Source: an uncultured Selenomonadaceae bacterium (GTDB taxonomy: Bacteria; Bacillota; Negativicutes; Selenomonadales; Selenomonadaceae). From it: DNA of 64,000 nt. Shown piece after piece: positions 36,520-44,924 of the stretch (positions within the stretch are counted from its first letter, which is position 1; the number at the start of each line of letters is the position of its first letter). Made by a program: the position numbers and the translations under genes. The stretch spans positions 50,335 through 114,334 of the forward strand of contig CAJOCQ010000016.1 of assembly GCA_905233135.1 (NCBI GenBank), in the 5' to 3' direction. Under the pieces are notes generated by a model. That model saw only the letters and a list, made by a program, of their open reading frames with translations, did no database searches and was not told the DNA's origin.

Positions 36520-37491
36520 TTAAATTTCTTTTCTGTAGAGAACTTTAACGCCTGTATCAATTCTTGCATTATTTTCTTTGTATTCGCCCTTGAGAGCTTT
36601 AACGGCAATATCTAAGCCGTCATGCCCCATACGTTGAGGATTTTGTTGAATGGTTGCGTAGAGGTAACCGTCATAAAGCAAAGTCAAAACTGAATCCGAA
36701 GTATCAAAGCCCATAACCATTTGCTTAGAGTTTGATTCTTTCATTTGTTCGCCGATATTGCGGGCAGTTCTTTCATTTGAGCCGAAGAATGCAATATATT
36801 CGGGATGTGCGGCGGCGTAGTCTTTCAAAGATTGGTCATTATCTTCCATGTAGAAAATATCTGTAAGCGTAAAGTTAGTGCCTTCAAAGGCAGTTCGGAA
36901 ACCTTTAATTCTAAGTTCGGTACTTGTAACATTATCTTTGTTGGCGGTTAAAGCAATGGTGCCTGAAGTAATTCCCGCTTCTTCAAGTCCTTTTCTTAAA
37001 GTTTCGCCTGCAACTTTGCCGGCTGCCTCGTTATCAGTCGCCAAAAATGCAACGTGTTCAAATTCGGCGGGATTATCCACGAAAACCAATTTGACGCCTT
37101 TTGCGGCGGCTTTTTCTAAACTTGCATTAATTCCCTTTTTGGAACTTGAGGCAATAACAAGCGCGTCAACGCCTTCTTCAACGGCTTGATCTATACAAAC
37201 CATTTGCAATTCATCGGTATTGACATCGGGACCGAGCCACTTGTAATTTATCCCGCCAATTTCGCTGACAGCTTGCCTGCAACCTTCGTCAATTTGCGTC
37301 CAAAAAATATCTGCCAAATCCATTGTGATTAAATAAATTTTGTAGTCGTATTCGTCGCTGTGCTCTAAAGTGTCTTTTTGTTTTTGCTCATTTACAACAA
37401 CAACATCCGAATCAGAACCCCCACACCCCGATAAAAAAACTGTACCAAGTGCAATTAGTATCAGGCTTGCCAATAAGTGAAATTTTTTCAT
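36520..37491 (-). CDS. Periplasmic sugar-binding-type lipoprotein (RbsB-like)
   Basis: 323 aa. Lipobox LSGCGG (Cys about residue 23). Peripla_BP_4 fold: YKIYLITMDLADIFW at the start, VDALVIASSSKKG, KLVFVDNP, FLATDNEAAGKVAGE, and MVMGFDTSDSV. The family binds sugars or AI-2-like ligands. No ABC ATPase or permease follows; the next gene is a diguanylate cyclase. ATG after GGAGGG. A sensory rather than a transport role is inferred. Confidence 0.88.
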   Translation of the reverse strand: MKKFHLLASLILIALGTVFLSGCGGSDSDVVVVNEQKQKDTLEHSDEYDYKIYLITMDLADIFWTQIDEGCRQAVSEIGGINYKWLGPDVNTDELQMVCIDQAVEEGVDALVIASSSKKGINASLEKAAAKGVKLVFVDNPAEFEHVAFLATDNEAAGKVAGETLRKGLEEAGITSGTIALTANKDNVTSTELRIKGFRTAFEGTNFTLTDIFYMEDNDQSLKDYAAAHPEYIAFFGSNERTARNIGEQMKESNSKQMVMGFDTSDSVLTLLYDGYLYATIQQNPQRMGHDGLDIAVKALKGEYKENNARIDTGVKVLYRKEI

Positions 37492-37643
37492 GGTAATCCC
37501 TCCGCTTGATAAAATTTTTGTGCTAACCGAATCGTAACTGTAGAAATTTTACAATAGAAACGGGGAATTGACAAGCAAACATTTTTTCTATATTACTAAA
37601 AATAATAAAATTTTTTTATTTTAAAACTTTATTTTTCCGAATC

Positions 37644-37692
37644 AAAAAAATTAAGGCAAAAAGCATTAGAAAAAAACTAGTGCCTCTTGCCT
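37644..37692 (-). terminator. Possible terminator of the 37691-38080 gene
   Basis: AGGCAAAAAGCATTAG pairs imperfectly with CTAGTGCCTCTTGCCT across an A-rich loop, with an A7 run giving a U-tract on the minus strand. The stem includes the stop codon. Confidence 0.5.
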
Positions 37693-38080
37693 AAATATGG
37701 AAATGGTTCATCATTTTTTCCGTTAAAGATTTTGCATCGTCAGATTTATGTTCGAGCAAATATTTTAAAGTTGTCACGTTGAAAAACGAAGTTATCGGCA
37801 CGTAACGATTATATTTCCTGAAGTCGCCCCACTTCATTAATTTGCGGTGCAAAACTTTTATATCGTCAACCGTTGCGTTATGTTGTTGCAGAATTTTATT
37901 CAATCGAAAATCTTCGCGCAGGGCGTCAAAAATTTCTTGAATCAGCGCGGGATTTTTTTTATCGTTTTCGTATTTTTCAATGAGTGCAACTGCTATTTTG
38001 GAAATTTTCATTGCACGCCAAGTTCCGAAAACAAAAATTATTACGGCGGTTATCAGTACCATAATTAAAATATATTGCAT
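37691..38080 (-). CDS. Small membrane-anchored protein of unknown function
   Basis: 129 aa, ATG after GAAGGTGA. One N-terminal helix (MQYILIMVLITAVIIFVFG), then a soluble, helical, basic domain (KISKIAVALIEKYEN, EIFDALREDFRLNKIL, KYLLEHKSDDAKSL). No family recognised. Divergent from cobI with about 97 bp between. Confidence 0.65.
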   Translation of the reverse strand: MQYILIMVLITAVIIFVFGTWRAMKISKIAVALIEKYENDKKNPALIQEIFDALREDFRLNKILQQHNATVDDIKVLHRKLMKWGDFRKYNRYVPITSFFNVTTLKYLLEHKSDDAKSLTEKMMNHFHI

Positions 38081-38177
38081 TATTTCACCTTCATATATTC
38101 ACATTTTGAAAAAATTATGATATTATTTTCAGAAAAATTAATCAGATTTATTTTAGCACAAAGGCGGTTGATGCTCA

Positions 38178-38873
38178 ATGCAGGGGATTTTTTACGGTAT
38201 AGGAGTCGGCCCCGGCGACCCCGAACTTTTGACGGTTAAAGCAATTAACGCAATTAAAAATTCTGAAATTATCATTGCGCCGAAAACCGAAAAAAAATCT
38301 GACAGCTTGGCTTTAAGTATCGCCGCGCCGTATCTTCGTGCAGATGTTCAAATTGTTTACCAAACTTTTTTAATGGTTAAAGATTTTGAAGAATCGCCAA
38401 ATTTTTTTGAAGATAACGTTGCAGAAATTTTAACATACATTCGCGCAGGAAAAAACGTAGGATTTCTGACATTGGGGGATCCTCTTTTTTTCAGCACGTA
38501 CATTTATATTTTTAAGCTGTTGAAAAATTCGGGCGTGCAAATTGAAACAATAGCGGGCGTACCTGCGTTTTTGGCAATAGCGGCGAAAATCGGTTATCCG
38601 CCCGCTTACGGCAACGATATTCTTTCAATCATTCCTGCAACCGCCGACGCCGAAAAAATTTCTGCCGCGTTGAAAGTTTCTGACGCCGCTGTTTTAATGA
38701 AAGTTTATAAAAATTTCGGCGAAATTGTTGAACTCCTCGACAACGAAAAACTTTTGGAAAATGCCGCACTTGTCAGCCGTTGCGGGCTTGAAGGCGAAAA
38801 AATTATTACTGATATTAACGCTCATAAAGATGAAAAATTAAATTATCTTTCGACGATTTTAACGCGCAAATAA
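38178..38873 (+). CDS. cobI: Precorrin-2 / cobalt-factor II C20-methyltransferase
   Basis: 231 aa SAM-dependent tetrapyrrole methylase (CobI/CbiL). N-terminal GIGVGPGDPELLTVKA, the SAM-binding LTLGDPLFFSTYIY (about residue 97), and the family-typical AGVPAFLAIAA. Methylates C20 on the way to cobalamin. Isolated from other corrin genes except cobQ at 3233. No cobalamin riboswitch fits in the short upstream gap. Weak site AAAGGCGG before the ATG. Confidence 0.9.
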   Translation: MQGIFYGIGVGPGDPELLTVKAINAIKNSEIIIAPKTEKKSDSLALSIAAPYLRADVQIVYQTFLMVKDFEESPNFFEDNVAEILTYIRAGKNVGFLTLGDPLFFSTYIYIFKLLKNSGVQIETIAGVPAFLAIAAKIGYPPAYGNDILSIIPATADAEKISAALKVSDAAVLMKVYKNFGEIVELLDNEKLLENAALVSRCGLEGEKIITDINAHKDEKLNYLSTILTRK

Positions 38874-38928
38874 TTTTTCGTAAAATACAAAAATCCAACA
38901 ATAACAATATTTAACTCAAAGGCTAATC

Positions 38929-38957
38929 TTGAAAATATTTTTTTTATAGTGTAGAAT
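38929..38957 (+). promoter_or_regulatory. Predicted promoter of the YopX-like gene
   Basis: TTGAAA (38929-38934), 17 nt, TAGAAT (38952-38957), 34 nt before the GTG start. Confidence 0.5.
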
Positions 38958-38990
38958 TTATTTCAATGAATTAGAAGGGGGGTGTTTATT

Positions 38991-39479
38991 GTGGCTGAAC
39001 GTGAAATTAAGTACCGCGGCTTAAAAACTTTTCAAATATTTAATGGTGAGACCAATAGTGTTTGGATTTACGGCTTTTATCTGAAACGCGGAACATATGG
39101 CGATCCCGGACCTCAAGCACATATTTTTGTATACGAGAACGGCTATGAAGGTTATCGCGTTGAAGCCGAAACAATAGGACAGTTTACAGGTTTATTAGAC
39201 AAGGACGGACGAGAGATTTACGAAGACGATATTATTTCGTTCGACGATGGAAATATTGGAATAGTTGAATTTACCCGCGGTTGCTTTGTGGTTAAATGTG
39301 GCAAAGATAATGTAACGCGCTCGCTCTATGAGATTCATAAATGGAGCAACGTGAAAATCTTGGGTAATCGTTTTGAAAATCCCGAATTGCTTGTTGGCCG
39401 GACTGTTTCCCAAAAGAAAATAGACGACCCTCAGACAATTCATATGTATGAGCCGGTGGCTTATAAAAGGAGTGAATAA
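38991..39479 (+). CDS. YopX-like phage-type protein
   Basis: 162 aa from GTG 38991 with AGAAGGGGGG upstream; GTG 38982 lies inside that site. The middle carries the YopX hallmark IGQFTGLLDKDGREIYEDDI followed by VEFTRGCFVVK, and the N-terminus REIKYRGLKTF also fits. YopX proteins are common in Firmicute phages and prophages, function unknown. No other phage gene is nearby, so it is an orphan. GC-richer codon use in places suggests a separate origin, but this is an impression. Confidence 0.8.
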   Translation: MAEREIKYRGLKTFQIFNGETNSVWIYGFYLKRGTYGDPGPQAHIFVYENGYEGYRVEAETIGQFTGLLDKDGREIYEDDIISFDDGNIGIVEFTRGCFVVKCGKDNVTRSLYEIHKWSNVKILGNRFENPELLVGRTVSQKKIDDPQTIHMYEPVAYKRSE

Positions 39480-39484
39480 ATCCT

Positions 39485-40084
39485 ATGTTTTCAGCAAAAA
39501 CTCTCTTAACAGTAGCCCTAACCGGCTCTATTTTTTTTGCCTCAACAACCGCGTTTGCTTACGATTTACCAAAATTTTTGCCCGACAAAAAAAAAGTTGA
39601 AACTAAAACCGAAGCTAAAACTGAAACAAAATCCAATTCAATGGCGGCAAGCGATTGGACGGGCGCGGAGCTTTTTGAGCAGAAAATAAAATTGCTGCTT
39701 GCCGAAAATGAAAATTTGCCCGCATCCTCCAAAGAAAGAATTAACAGGGATAAAAATTTAGTTTTTGTGGCGTTTTACAACGGCAAGGCTTATTTTTTGG
39801 ACAGATATTCGATAAAAATCAAAAAAAATACCGCCGAAATTAAAAGTTGGAAACAGCACATTTTCCCCATTGGCAAAGGAATTTCGCCACAAAATTCAGC
39901 CGCTACGCAACAAAATTTTTCTTTGCAGAATGAAACTTTTTATAATTCGTTAAGTAAAAAAGACGAAATTTCAGCCGCGCCCAATGACGAAGATAAAAAA
40001 TTTTTGGCGGAATGTTTTAAAGTCGGCTACTACTACGCCTTCAAAAAAGAAATTGACGTTTCAAATATTTTTTCGGCGAAATAA
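39485..40084 (+). CDS. Exported protein of unknown function
   Basis: 199 aa. Signal peptide with cleavage after TTAFA (about residue 25), then a Lys/Thr/Glu linker, and a mixed domain with VFVAFYNGKAYFLDRYSIKI and KKFLAECFKVGYYYAFKK. No recognised family. Follows the YopX-like gene by 5 nt with GGAG about 12 nt before its ATG, so it may share that transcript. Confidence 0.65.
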   Translation: MFSAKTLLTVALTGSIFFASTTAFAYDLPKFLPDKKKVETKTEAKTETKSNSMAASDWTGAELFEQKIKLLLAENENLPASSKERINRDKNLVFVAFYNGKAYFLDRYSIKIKKNTAEIKSWKQHIFPIGKGISPQNSAATQQNFSLQNETFYNSLSKKDEISAAPNDEDKKFLAECFKVGYYYAFKKEIDVSNIFSAK

Positions 40085-40097
40085 TTTTTTTACAAAA

Positions 40098-40247
40098 AAA
40101 TAAAAAGACGGCACGCAAGGATGCGCGCCCTTCCCGCGCAAATCGCGTGACGCGATTTCAGCGGGTCTCCTACTAAGCTTGCGGTTAAAAGCACTTTTTT
40201 CTTTGGTACTTTCTTTTTTTTGCTTTGGAAAAAAAGAAAGTACATTT
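40098..40247. repeat. Dispersed structured intergenic element, copy E (short)
   Basis: In the 329-bp gap before metY. Lacks the CGCCCGTC/GACGGGCG core but has the GC-rich start (AATCGCGTGACGCGATTT stem) and the hairpin GTACTTTCTTTTTTT...AAAAAAAGAAAGTAC, whose sequence matches copies C and G. Confidence 0.7.
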
Positions 40248-40283
40248 AAAATTAAAAAATTTTAATAATAGAAAAATATACTT

Positions 40284-40312
40284 TTGACAACTAAAAGCGG
40301 CGGTAGTATAAT
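40284..40312 (+). promoter_or_regulatory. Consensus promoter of metY
   Basis: Perfect TTGACA (40284-40289) and TATAAT (40307-40312) with 17 nt spacing, giving a leader of about 95 nt. No S-box or T-box features were seen in the leader. Confidence 0.75.
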
Positions 40313-40413
40313 TTTTTCTACATTTGACATAGTGCGAAAATTTTTTGACGTAACAAGGCGAGGGAATTTTTTGCAAAGTCGATTGTAATTTTTCAATGAA
40401 AGAGGTTTTTAAA

Positions 40414-41706
40414 ATGACTGAAAATCGCAAGTACAAATTTGAAACATTGCAGTTGCACGCAGGGCAGGAAAATCCCGACCCCGTGACTGACGCGCGCGCA
40501 GTTCCGATTTATCAAACAACTTCCTACGTTTTCCACGATTGCCAAGACGCCTCTGACCGTTTCGCACTCAAGGCGGCGGGCAATATTTACGGGCGTTTAA
40601 CGAATCCAACGCAAGATATTTTTGAACGCAGAATTGCGGCATTGGAAGGCGGCAGCGCGGCTCTTGCACTCGCAAGCGGCGCGGCGGCTGTTACTTACGC
40701 CGTGCAAGCATTGGCGCACAAAGGACACCATATCGTTGCAGCAACTACAATTTACGGCGGCACTTTCAATCTTTTTGAACATACTTTCAAAGATTTTGGA
40801 ATTGATACAACTTTTGTAAATCCCGCCGAAGGCGTTGAAGTTTTTGAAAAGGCAATTCAAGATAACACGCAATTAATTTTTATTGAATCAGTCGGCAACC
40901 CCAACGCTACGTTGATTGACATTCAAGCCGTTGCAGACATTGCGCACAAGCATAAAATTCCGCTCGTTATCGACAACACTTTTGCAACGCCCTTTCAAAT
41001 TCGCCCGTTTGAATACGGCGCAGATATTGTTATTCATTCGGCAACAAAATTTATCGGCGGGCACGGTACAACTTTGGGCGGCGTCATTGTCGAAGGCGGC
41101 AATTTCGATTGGGAAAAATCAGGCAAATTTTCTTGGCTTGTTGAACCGAATCCGAGCTATCACGGCGTCAGCTTTTATAAGGCATTGGGCGCAACGGCGT
41201 TTGTTACTTACATTCGCGCAATAATCCTGCGCGATATGGGTGCGGCAATTTCGCCAATCAGTGCATTTTTACTTTTGCAAGGTACGGAAACTTTGTCATT
41301 GCGCGTTGAAAGGCACATTGAAAACGCCTTGAAAGTTGTTGACTTCCTTTCAAAAAATCCTAAAGTTGACAAGGTTAATCACCCCGCGTTGAAAAATCAC
41401 CCCGACCATAAACTGTATAAAAAATATTTCCCGAACGGCGGCATTTCGATTTTTACATTTGAGATAAAAGGCGGCGCGGACGCGGCGAAAAAATTCATTG
41501 ACAACTTAAAAATTTTCTCGTTGCTTGCCAATGTTGCAGACGTTAAATCATTGGTAATTCATCCCGCCTCGACAACTCATTCTCAAATGACAGAAAGTGA
41601 ATTGCTTGCAAGCGGCATTACGCCTGCAACGATTCGACTTTCAATCGGCACTGAACACATTGACGATATTATTGCAGACCTTGAAAAAGGTTTTGCGGCA
41701 ATTTAA
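40414..41706 (+). CDS. metY: O-acetylhomoserine sulfhydrylase (MetY)
   Basis: 430 aa PLP enzyme of the Cys/Met metabolism family; makes homocysteine from O-acetylhomoserine and sulfide. Motifs: YGRLTNPTQD, EGGSAALALASG, DNTFATPF, the PLP lysine in HSATKFIGGHGT (about residue 210), and HPASTTHSQ near the C-terminus. ATG 40414 after AGAGG; an ATG at 40396 would add six residues. Longer than cystathionine lyases, as expected for MetY. Confidence 0.93.
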   Translation: MTENRKYKFETLQLHAGQENPDPVTDARAVPIYQTTSYVFHDCQDASDRFALKAAGNIYGRLTNPTQDIFERRIAALEGGSAALALASGAAAVTYAVQALAHKGHHIVAATTIYGGTFNLFEHTFKDFGIDTTFVNPAEGVEVFEKAIQDNTQLIFIESVGNPNATLIDIQAVADIAHKHKIPLVIDNTFATPFQIRPFEYGADIVIHSATKFIGGHGTTLGGVIVEGGNFDWEKSGKFSWLVEPNPSYHGVSFYKALGATAFVTYIRAIILRDMGAAISPISAFLLLQGTETLSLRVERHIENALKVVDFLSKNPKVDKVNHPALKNHPDHKLYKKYFPNGGISIFTFEIKGGADAAKKFIDNLKIFSLLANVADVKSLVIHPASTTHSQMTESELLASGITPATIRLSIGTEHIDDIIADLEKGFAAI

Positions 41707-41711
41707 AAAAT

Positions 41712-41915
41712 AAAAAGAGGCGCACAGGACGCGCGGCACTTGCTAATTAATAAGCTTGAAATTGCAACTTTAAAAAGCAAGCGCATGCTCGGGCACGGCG
41801 CACACGACGTGCGCCGCCCGCGTCAACCGCCGTGATGGCGGTTCTAGCGGGTCGGAAGTTTTTCTTTCTTTGCTAGGCGTTTCTTTCGTTTTCCAAAAAG
41901 AAAGAAATGCCGTAT
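41712..41915. repeat. Dispersed structured intergenic element, copy F
   Basis: Fills the 349-bp metY-epimerase gap. GC-rich part with GGCGCACACGACGTGCGCC and AACCGCC...GGCGGTT stems, then the hairpin GGCGTTTCTTTC...GAAAGAAATGCC. With copy H it forms a second subfamily that shares CTTTGCTAGGCGTTTCTTTC. Confidence 0.7.
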
Positions 41916-42055
41916 TTTCAAGAAGGTAAAAATTTTATAACTTAAAAAATAAATTTTACACCTTTGGCAGGCGGCAAGCTTGCCGTTTTTTTTTGCAGGA
42001 AATTTTTGACGAACTGCAGAATATTTGAAACAGCAATTTTAAAGGAGCTGAAAAA

Positions 42056-42934
42056 ATGTTACATACTTTGCAAAATGACATTTTAAAAATTAAAGTTTCA
42101 GATTTCGGCGCGGAATTAAAATCAATCACCGGAATTTCTGACGGTGCGGAATATCTTCATAACGGCGACCCGCAATTTTGGAAATATACTTCGCCCGTAC
42201 TTTTCCCGTTTGTAGGTAAAGTTGTAAATAACAAATACCGCGTCAACGGCAAAGAATACGAACTCCCGCAACACGGCTTCGCAAGAACCAGCGAATTTCA
42301 ATGCGTGCGTGAAACTGAAGATGAGCTTGCTTTTCGCCTTGAATGGAGCGAAGAAACTTTAAAAGTTTACCCGTATAAATTTATGTTGGAAATTGCCTAC
42401 ATTCTGCGCGATAATGAAGTTGAGGTTATGTGGACGGTTGAAAATCTTGACGATAAAGAAATTTATTTTTCGATTGGCGCACATCCCGCGCTGAAATGCC
42501 CGCTTGTTGACGGCGAAAATTTTGACGATTGCTATTTAAAATTCGACGTTGCAGAAAAATCTTCAAGAATTTTGTTGACTGCCAACGGTACACTTTCGCA
42601 CGAAAGAAAACCTGCGCTTGACGGCAAAGAATTAAATTTAAGCTACGAACTTTTCAAAGACGATGCATTGGTTTTCGACGATTTAAAATCTGAAAAAATT
42701 TCAATCTGTTCCCGCAAGAGTTCCAAGTCAATTACAATCCGCGCAATGCATTTCCCCTATATGGGAATTTGGTCGCCTGCAAAGGGCGGCGCGCCTTTCG
42801 TTTGCATTGAGCCTTGGTTAGGGCACGCTGACTACGACGACTTCAAAGGCGATTTTTCCGAAAAGGAAGGTATTAACAAAATCCCCGTCGGCGAATCCTT
42901 CGACGCAGGCTACACTTTTATTATCACGGAGTAA
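42056..42934 (+). CDS. Aldose 1-epimerase family protein (LacX-like)
   Basis: 292 aa galactose-mutarotase fold. Motifs: DFGAELKSI, SPVLFPFVGK, ELPQHGFARTSEF (first His), IGAHPALKCP (second His), and CIEPWLGHADY. Interconverts sugar anomers; exact sugar unknown. ATG after AAAGGAG. A WcbI-like gene follows 10 nt later. Confidence 0.88.
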   Translation: MLHTLQNDILKIKVSDFGAELKSITGISDGAEYLHNGDPQFWKYTSPVLFPFVGKVVNNKYRVNGKEYELPQHGFARTSEFQCVRETEDELAFRLEWSEETLKVYPYKFMLEIAYILRDNEVEVMWTVENLDDKEIYFSIGAHPALKCPLVDGENFDDCYLKFDVAEKSSRILLTANGTLSHERKPALDGKELNLSYELFKDDALVFDDLKSEKISICSRKSSKSITIRAMHFPYMGIWSPAKGGAPFVCIEPWLGHADYDDFKGDFSEKEGINKIPVGESFDAGYTFIITE

Positions 42935-42944
42935 TTTTACATAA

Positions 42945-43982
42945 ATGCGCGAGTATTCTTTTTCGATTGGCGATTATAAAATTAATTTTAATGATGTTAT
43001 TTTTGATTATGTTGCTTGCAGAAATTTTTTTCCTGAAAATATTTGCTTAAATTTGATAGAATATATAAAAAAACAATCCGGTAAAAAAATTGCAATTATT
43101 TTCGGCAATTGTCAAACTTTTAGGTTAAAAGATTTTTTGCTGAATAACAAAACATTTTCTGAAAATTACTTTATTGTAAATGTTTTGCCGGTTTGGAAGT
43201 ATACAACTGAAATACTTCAGAACAGCTTTAAAGAAAATTTTTGGAGATTATGCGATTTATTTATCAGTCAAAAAATTAAAACTGAAAATGCTTATACTCC
43301 GTTAATTGCCAGCCGCAGAATTGCTTCACTCCTTCCCGAAGACGCAAAAATTATTTGGATTCCGAATATTTATTTTGACGGTTATTTTCCGCAATACGTA
43401 AAAAATTTGCGTAATTTAGATACTGACAAACATCCGCGCGGTCGTTTTTCTTATGGCGATAAATATGTTGACGCCTTCCTGAACGGGGGGGGGGCGTCAG
43501 GACGCCGAATTTCGGAACTTGTCGAATATATAAAGGCGCAAAATTTTATTTCAAAGGACGAAGTTTTAGCGGGCGTTGAAAAATCTTTTCAAGAATTGAA
43601 AAAGCGCGAATGGTCTTGCGATATTCATATGTCAGATTTTGTGATTGACAATTACAAGCGGCAACAAATTTTTTATGCATATGATCATCCTTCGCAAAAT
43701 GTAATAATGGAACTTACGCACAGGGTTTTAAAATTTATGGATATCAGCGATACAAGTTTTCAAAATACAGATTGGTTAATGAGCGAAGGGCAATCTCTTA
43801 TTGGTACGGATATTCCGATTTATCCTAAAGTCAAAGAAATTTTGGGCTTGAAAGAATCTTTGAGCCTTTATTATGGAAATATATATTTGCCGAATGATTT
43901 TAGAAATTTCCGTGCAAATTATGTTGATTTTTTGGTTGAGTACGCCAAAACTTGTTGGAAGGATAAATTACAGCTTGAATAA
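42945..43982 (+). CDS. WcbI-like polysaccharide-modification protein with an internal G10 tract
   Basis: 345 aa. KIAIIFGNCQTFRLKDFL (about residue 48) matches the GNCQ entry motif of the WcbI family, predicted acyl/acetyltransferases for capsule or surface glycans; later IIWIPNIYFDGYFP and HMSDFVIDN are consistent. A run of ten G at 43485-43494 encodes Gly-Gly-Gly plus one base of Ala; in this sequence the frame is open. Gain or loss of one G would truncate the protein at about 60%. Codon use is more AT-rich than its neighbours. Confidence 0.75.
   Translation: MREYSFSIGDYKINFNDVIFDYVACRNFFPENICLNLIEYIKKQSGKKIAIIFGNCQTFRLKDFLLNNKTFSENYFIVNVLPVWKYTTEILQNSFKENFWRLCDLFISQKIKTENAYTPLIASRRIASLLPEDAKIIWIPNIYFDGYFPQYVKNLRNLDTDKHPRGRFSYGDKYVDAFLNGGGASGRRISELVEYIKAQNFISKDEVLAGVEKSFQELKKREWSCDIHMSDFVIDNYKRQQIFYAYDHPSQNVIMELTHRVLKFMDISDTSFQNTDWLMSEGQSLIGTDIPIYPKVKEILGLKESLSLYYGNIYLPNDFRNFRANYVDFLVEYAKTCWKDKLQLE
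43485..43494 (+). repeat. G10 homopolymer inside a coding region
   Basis: Ten consecutive G within the WcbI-like gene. It is the longest G/C homopolymer I noticed in the window, in a surface-polysaccharide gene, which is the typical setting of slipped-strand phase variation. Confidence 0.95.
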
Positions 43983-44002
43983 ATTTTTCAACAAACATTA
44001 AT

Positions 44003-44040
44003 GAAAAAACCGCCGAGCTTAAAGCTTGACGGTTAATTTT
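44003..44040. terminator. Terminator between the WcbI-like gene and the ROK gene
   Basis: Imperfect stem ACCGCCGAGCTT / AAGCTTGACGGT (44009-44033) between an A-run and a T-run, between converging genes. Confidence 0.75.
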
Positions 44041-44042
44041 TT

Positions 44043-44894
44043 TTACAGCCAACAAGCTAACGCTCCTATTAAATTTGCGTCGTTGCGAAATTTGCAGGGA
44101 ACAATTTCGACGCGCGGAAAATTTACTTCGCAGGAATTGTAAACTTTTTCCAAGTTTTCACAAATCGAATTAATAAAACTTTCTTGCGCACTGATACCGC
44201 CGCCAATAGCAATTTTTTCCACGTCCAATAACATTTGAATATTAAAAATTTGCAGCGCAATTTGGCGCGTGAACTTGTCGAGGCAAGCAAGCGCGTCATT
44301 TTCTTTTGCGTCCACCGCGCCAAAAAAATCTTCGCCCGTAACTTCGATTGACAAATTTTTAATCTGCGCGTAGGATTTAAGCAACGCAGGTACACTGCAA
44401 TTTTTGTAAAACATTTCGCCGCTCAAAAACGAAAAGGAAATTTCTCCTGCAAGAAAATTTTTACCCTTGTAAACGGCGTGATTTTGAATGACCGCGCCGC
44501 CAATCATAGTACCGAAAACCATAACAAAGCCGCTTGCAACATCGGCGAGACTTCCAATTTTCGCTTCAGCTGTCGCCGCGCAGTTTGCATCGTTTTCAAT
44601 CGTAACTTTGACGCCGCAAATTTTTTCAAGTTCTGCAACAATATTTGCACCGTCATTGTAGGGGAGCGCACTGCTTTTCAAACAAATTCCGCGCTCCGCG
44701 TCAATTATTCCCGGCATTGAAATTGCCACGCCGTCAAATTTATCAGCTTGAAAAATTTTATAAATTGCGTCAAGAAAATCTGCGCGAGAAGTTAAGGGCG
44801 TCGGAATTTTTCCGCGTTGAAAAATTTCTGCGCGTTCATTCATTGCGGCGAATTTTATAAAAGTTCCGCCAACATCACAAACTAAAATTTTCAT
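44043..44894 (-). CDS. ROK-family sugar kinase
   Basis: 283 aa from ATG 44894 (GGAG upstream; the reading to 44939 crosses the chromate-gene start). Phosphate-binding DVGGTFIKF at residues 6-14, GVAISMPG, ENDANCAATAEAKIG (catalytic Asp region), GTMIGGAVI, and GGGIS. The usual ROK zinc motif CxCGxxGCxE is not found after the HxxR-type region, so it is a variant. Glucose, N-acetylmannosamine or similar sugars are possible substrates. Confidence 0.85.
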   Translation of the reverse strand: MKILVCDVGGTFIKFAAMNERAEIFQRGKIPTPLTSRADFLDAIYKIFQADKFDGVAISMPGIIDAERGICLKSSALPYNDGANIVAELEKICGVKVTIENDANCAATAEAKIGSLADVASGFVMVFGTMIGGAVIQNHAVYKGKNFLAGEISFSFLSGEMFYKNCSVPALLKSYAQIKNLSIEVTGEDFFGAVDAKENDALACLDKFTRQIALQIFNIQMLLDVEKIAIGGGISAQESFINSICENLEKVYNSCEVNFPRVEIVPCKFRNDANLIGALACWL

Positions 44895-44924
44895 TCTACC
44901 AACTCCAAAAAGAAAGGTGTTCAA

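Noticed and set aside
38081..38177. Cobalamin riboswitch upstream of cobI
   Set aside because: The gap is under 100 bp and AT-rich, with no B12-box-like sequence.
40313..40413. S-box, SAM-II or T-box leader before metY
   Set aside because: The leader has a perfect promoter but no recognisable conserved riboswitch core or terminator/antiterminator pair.
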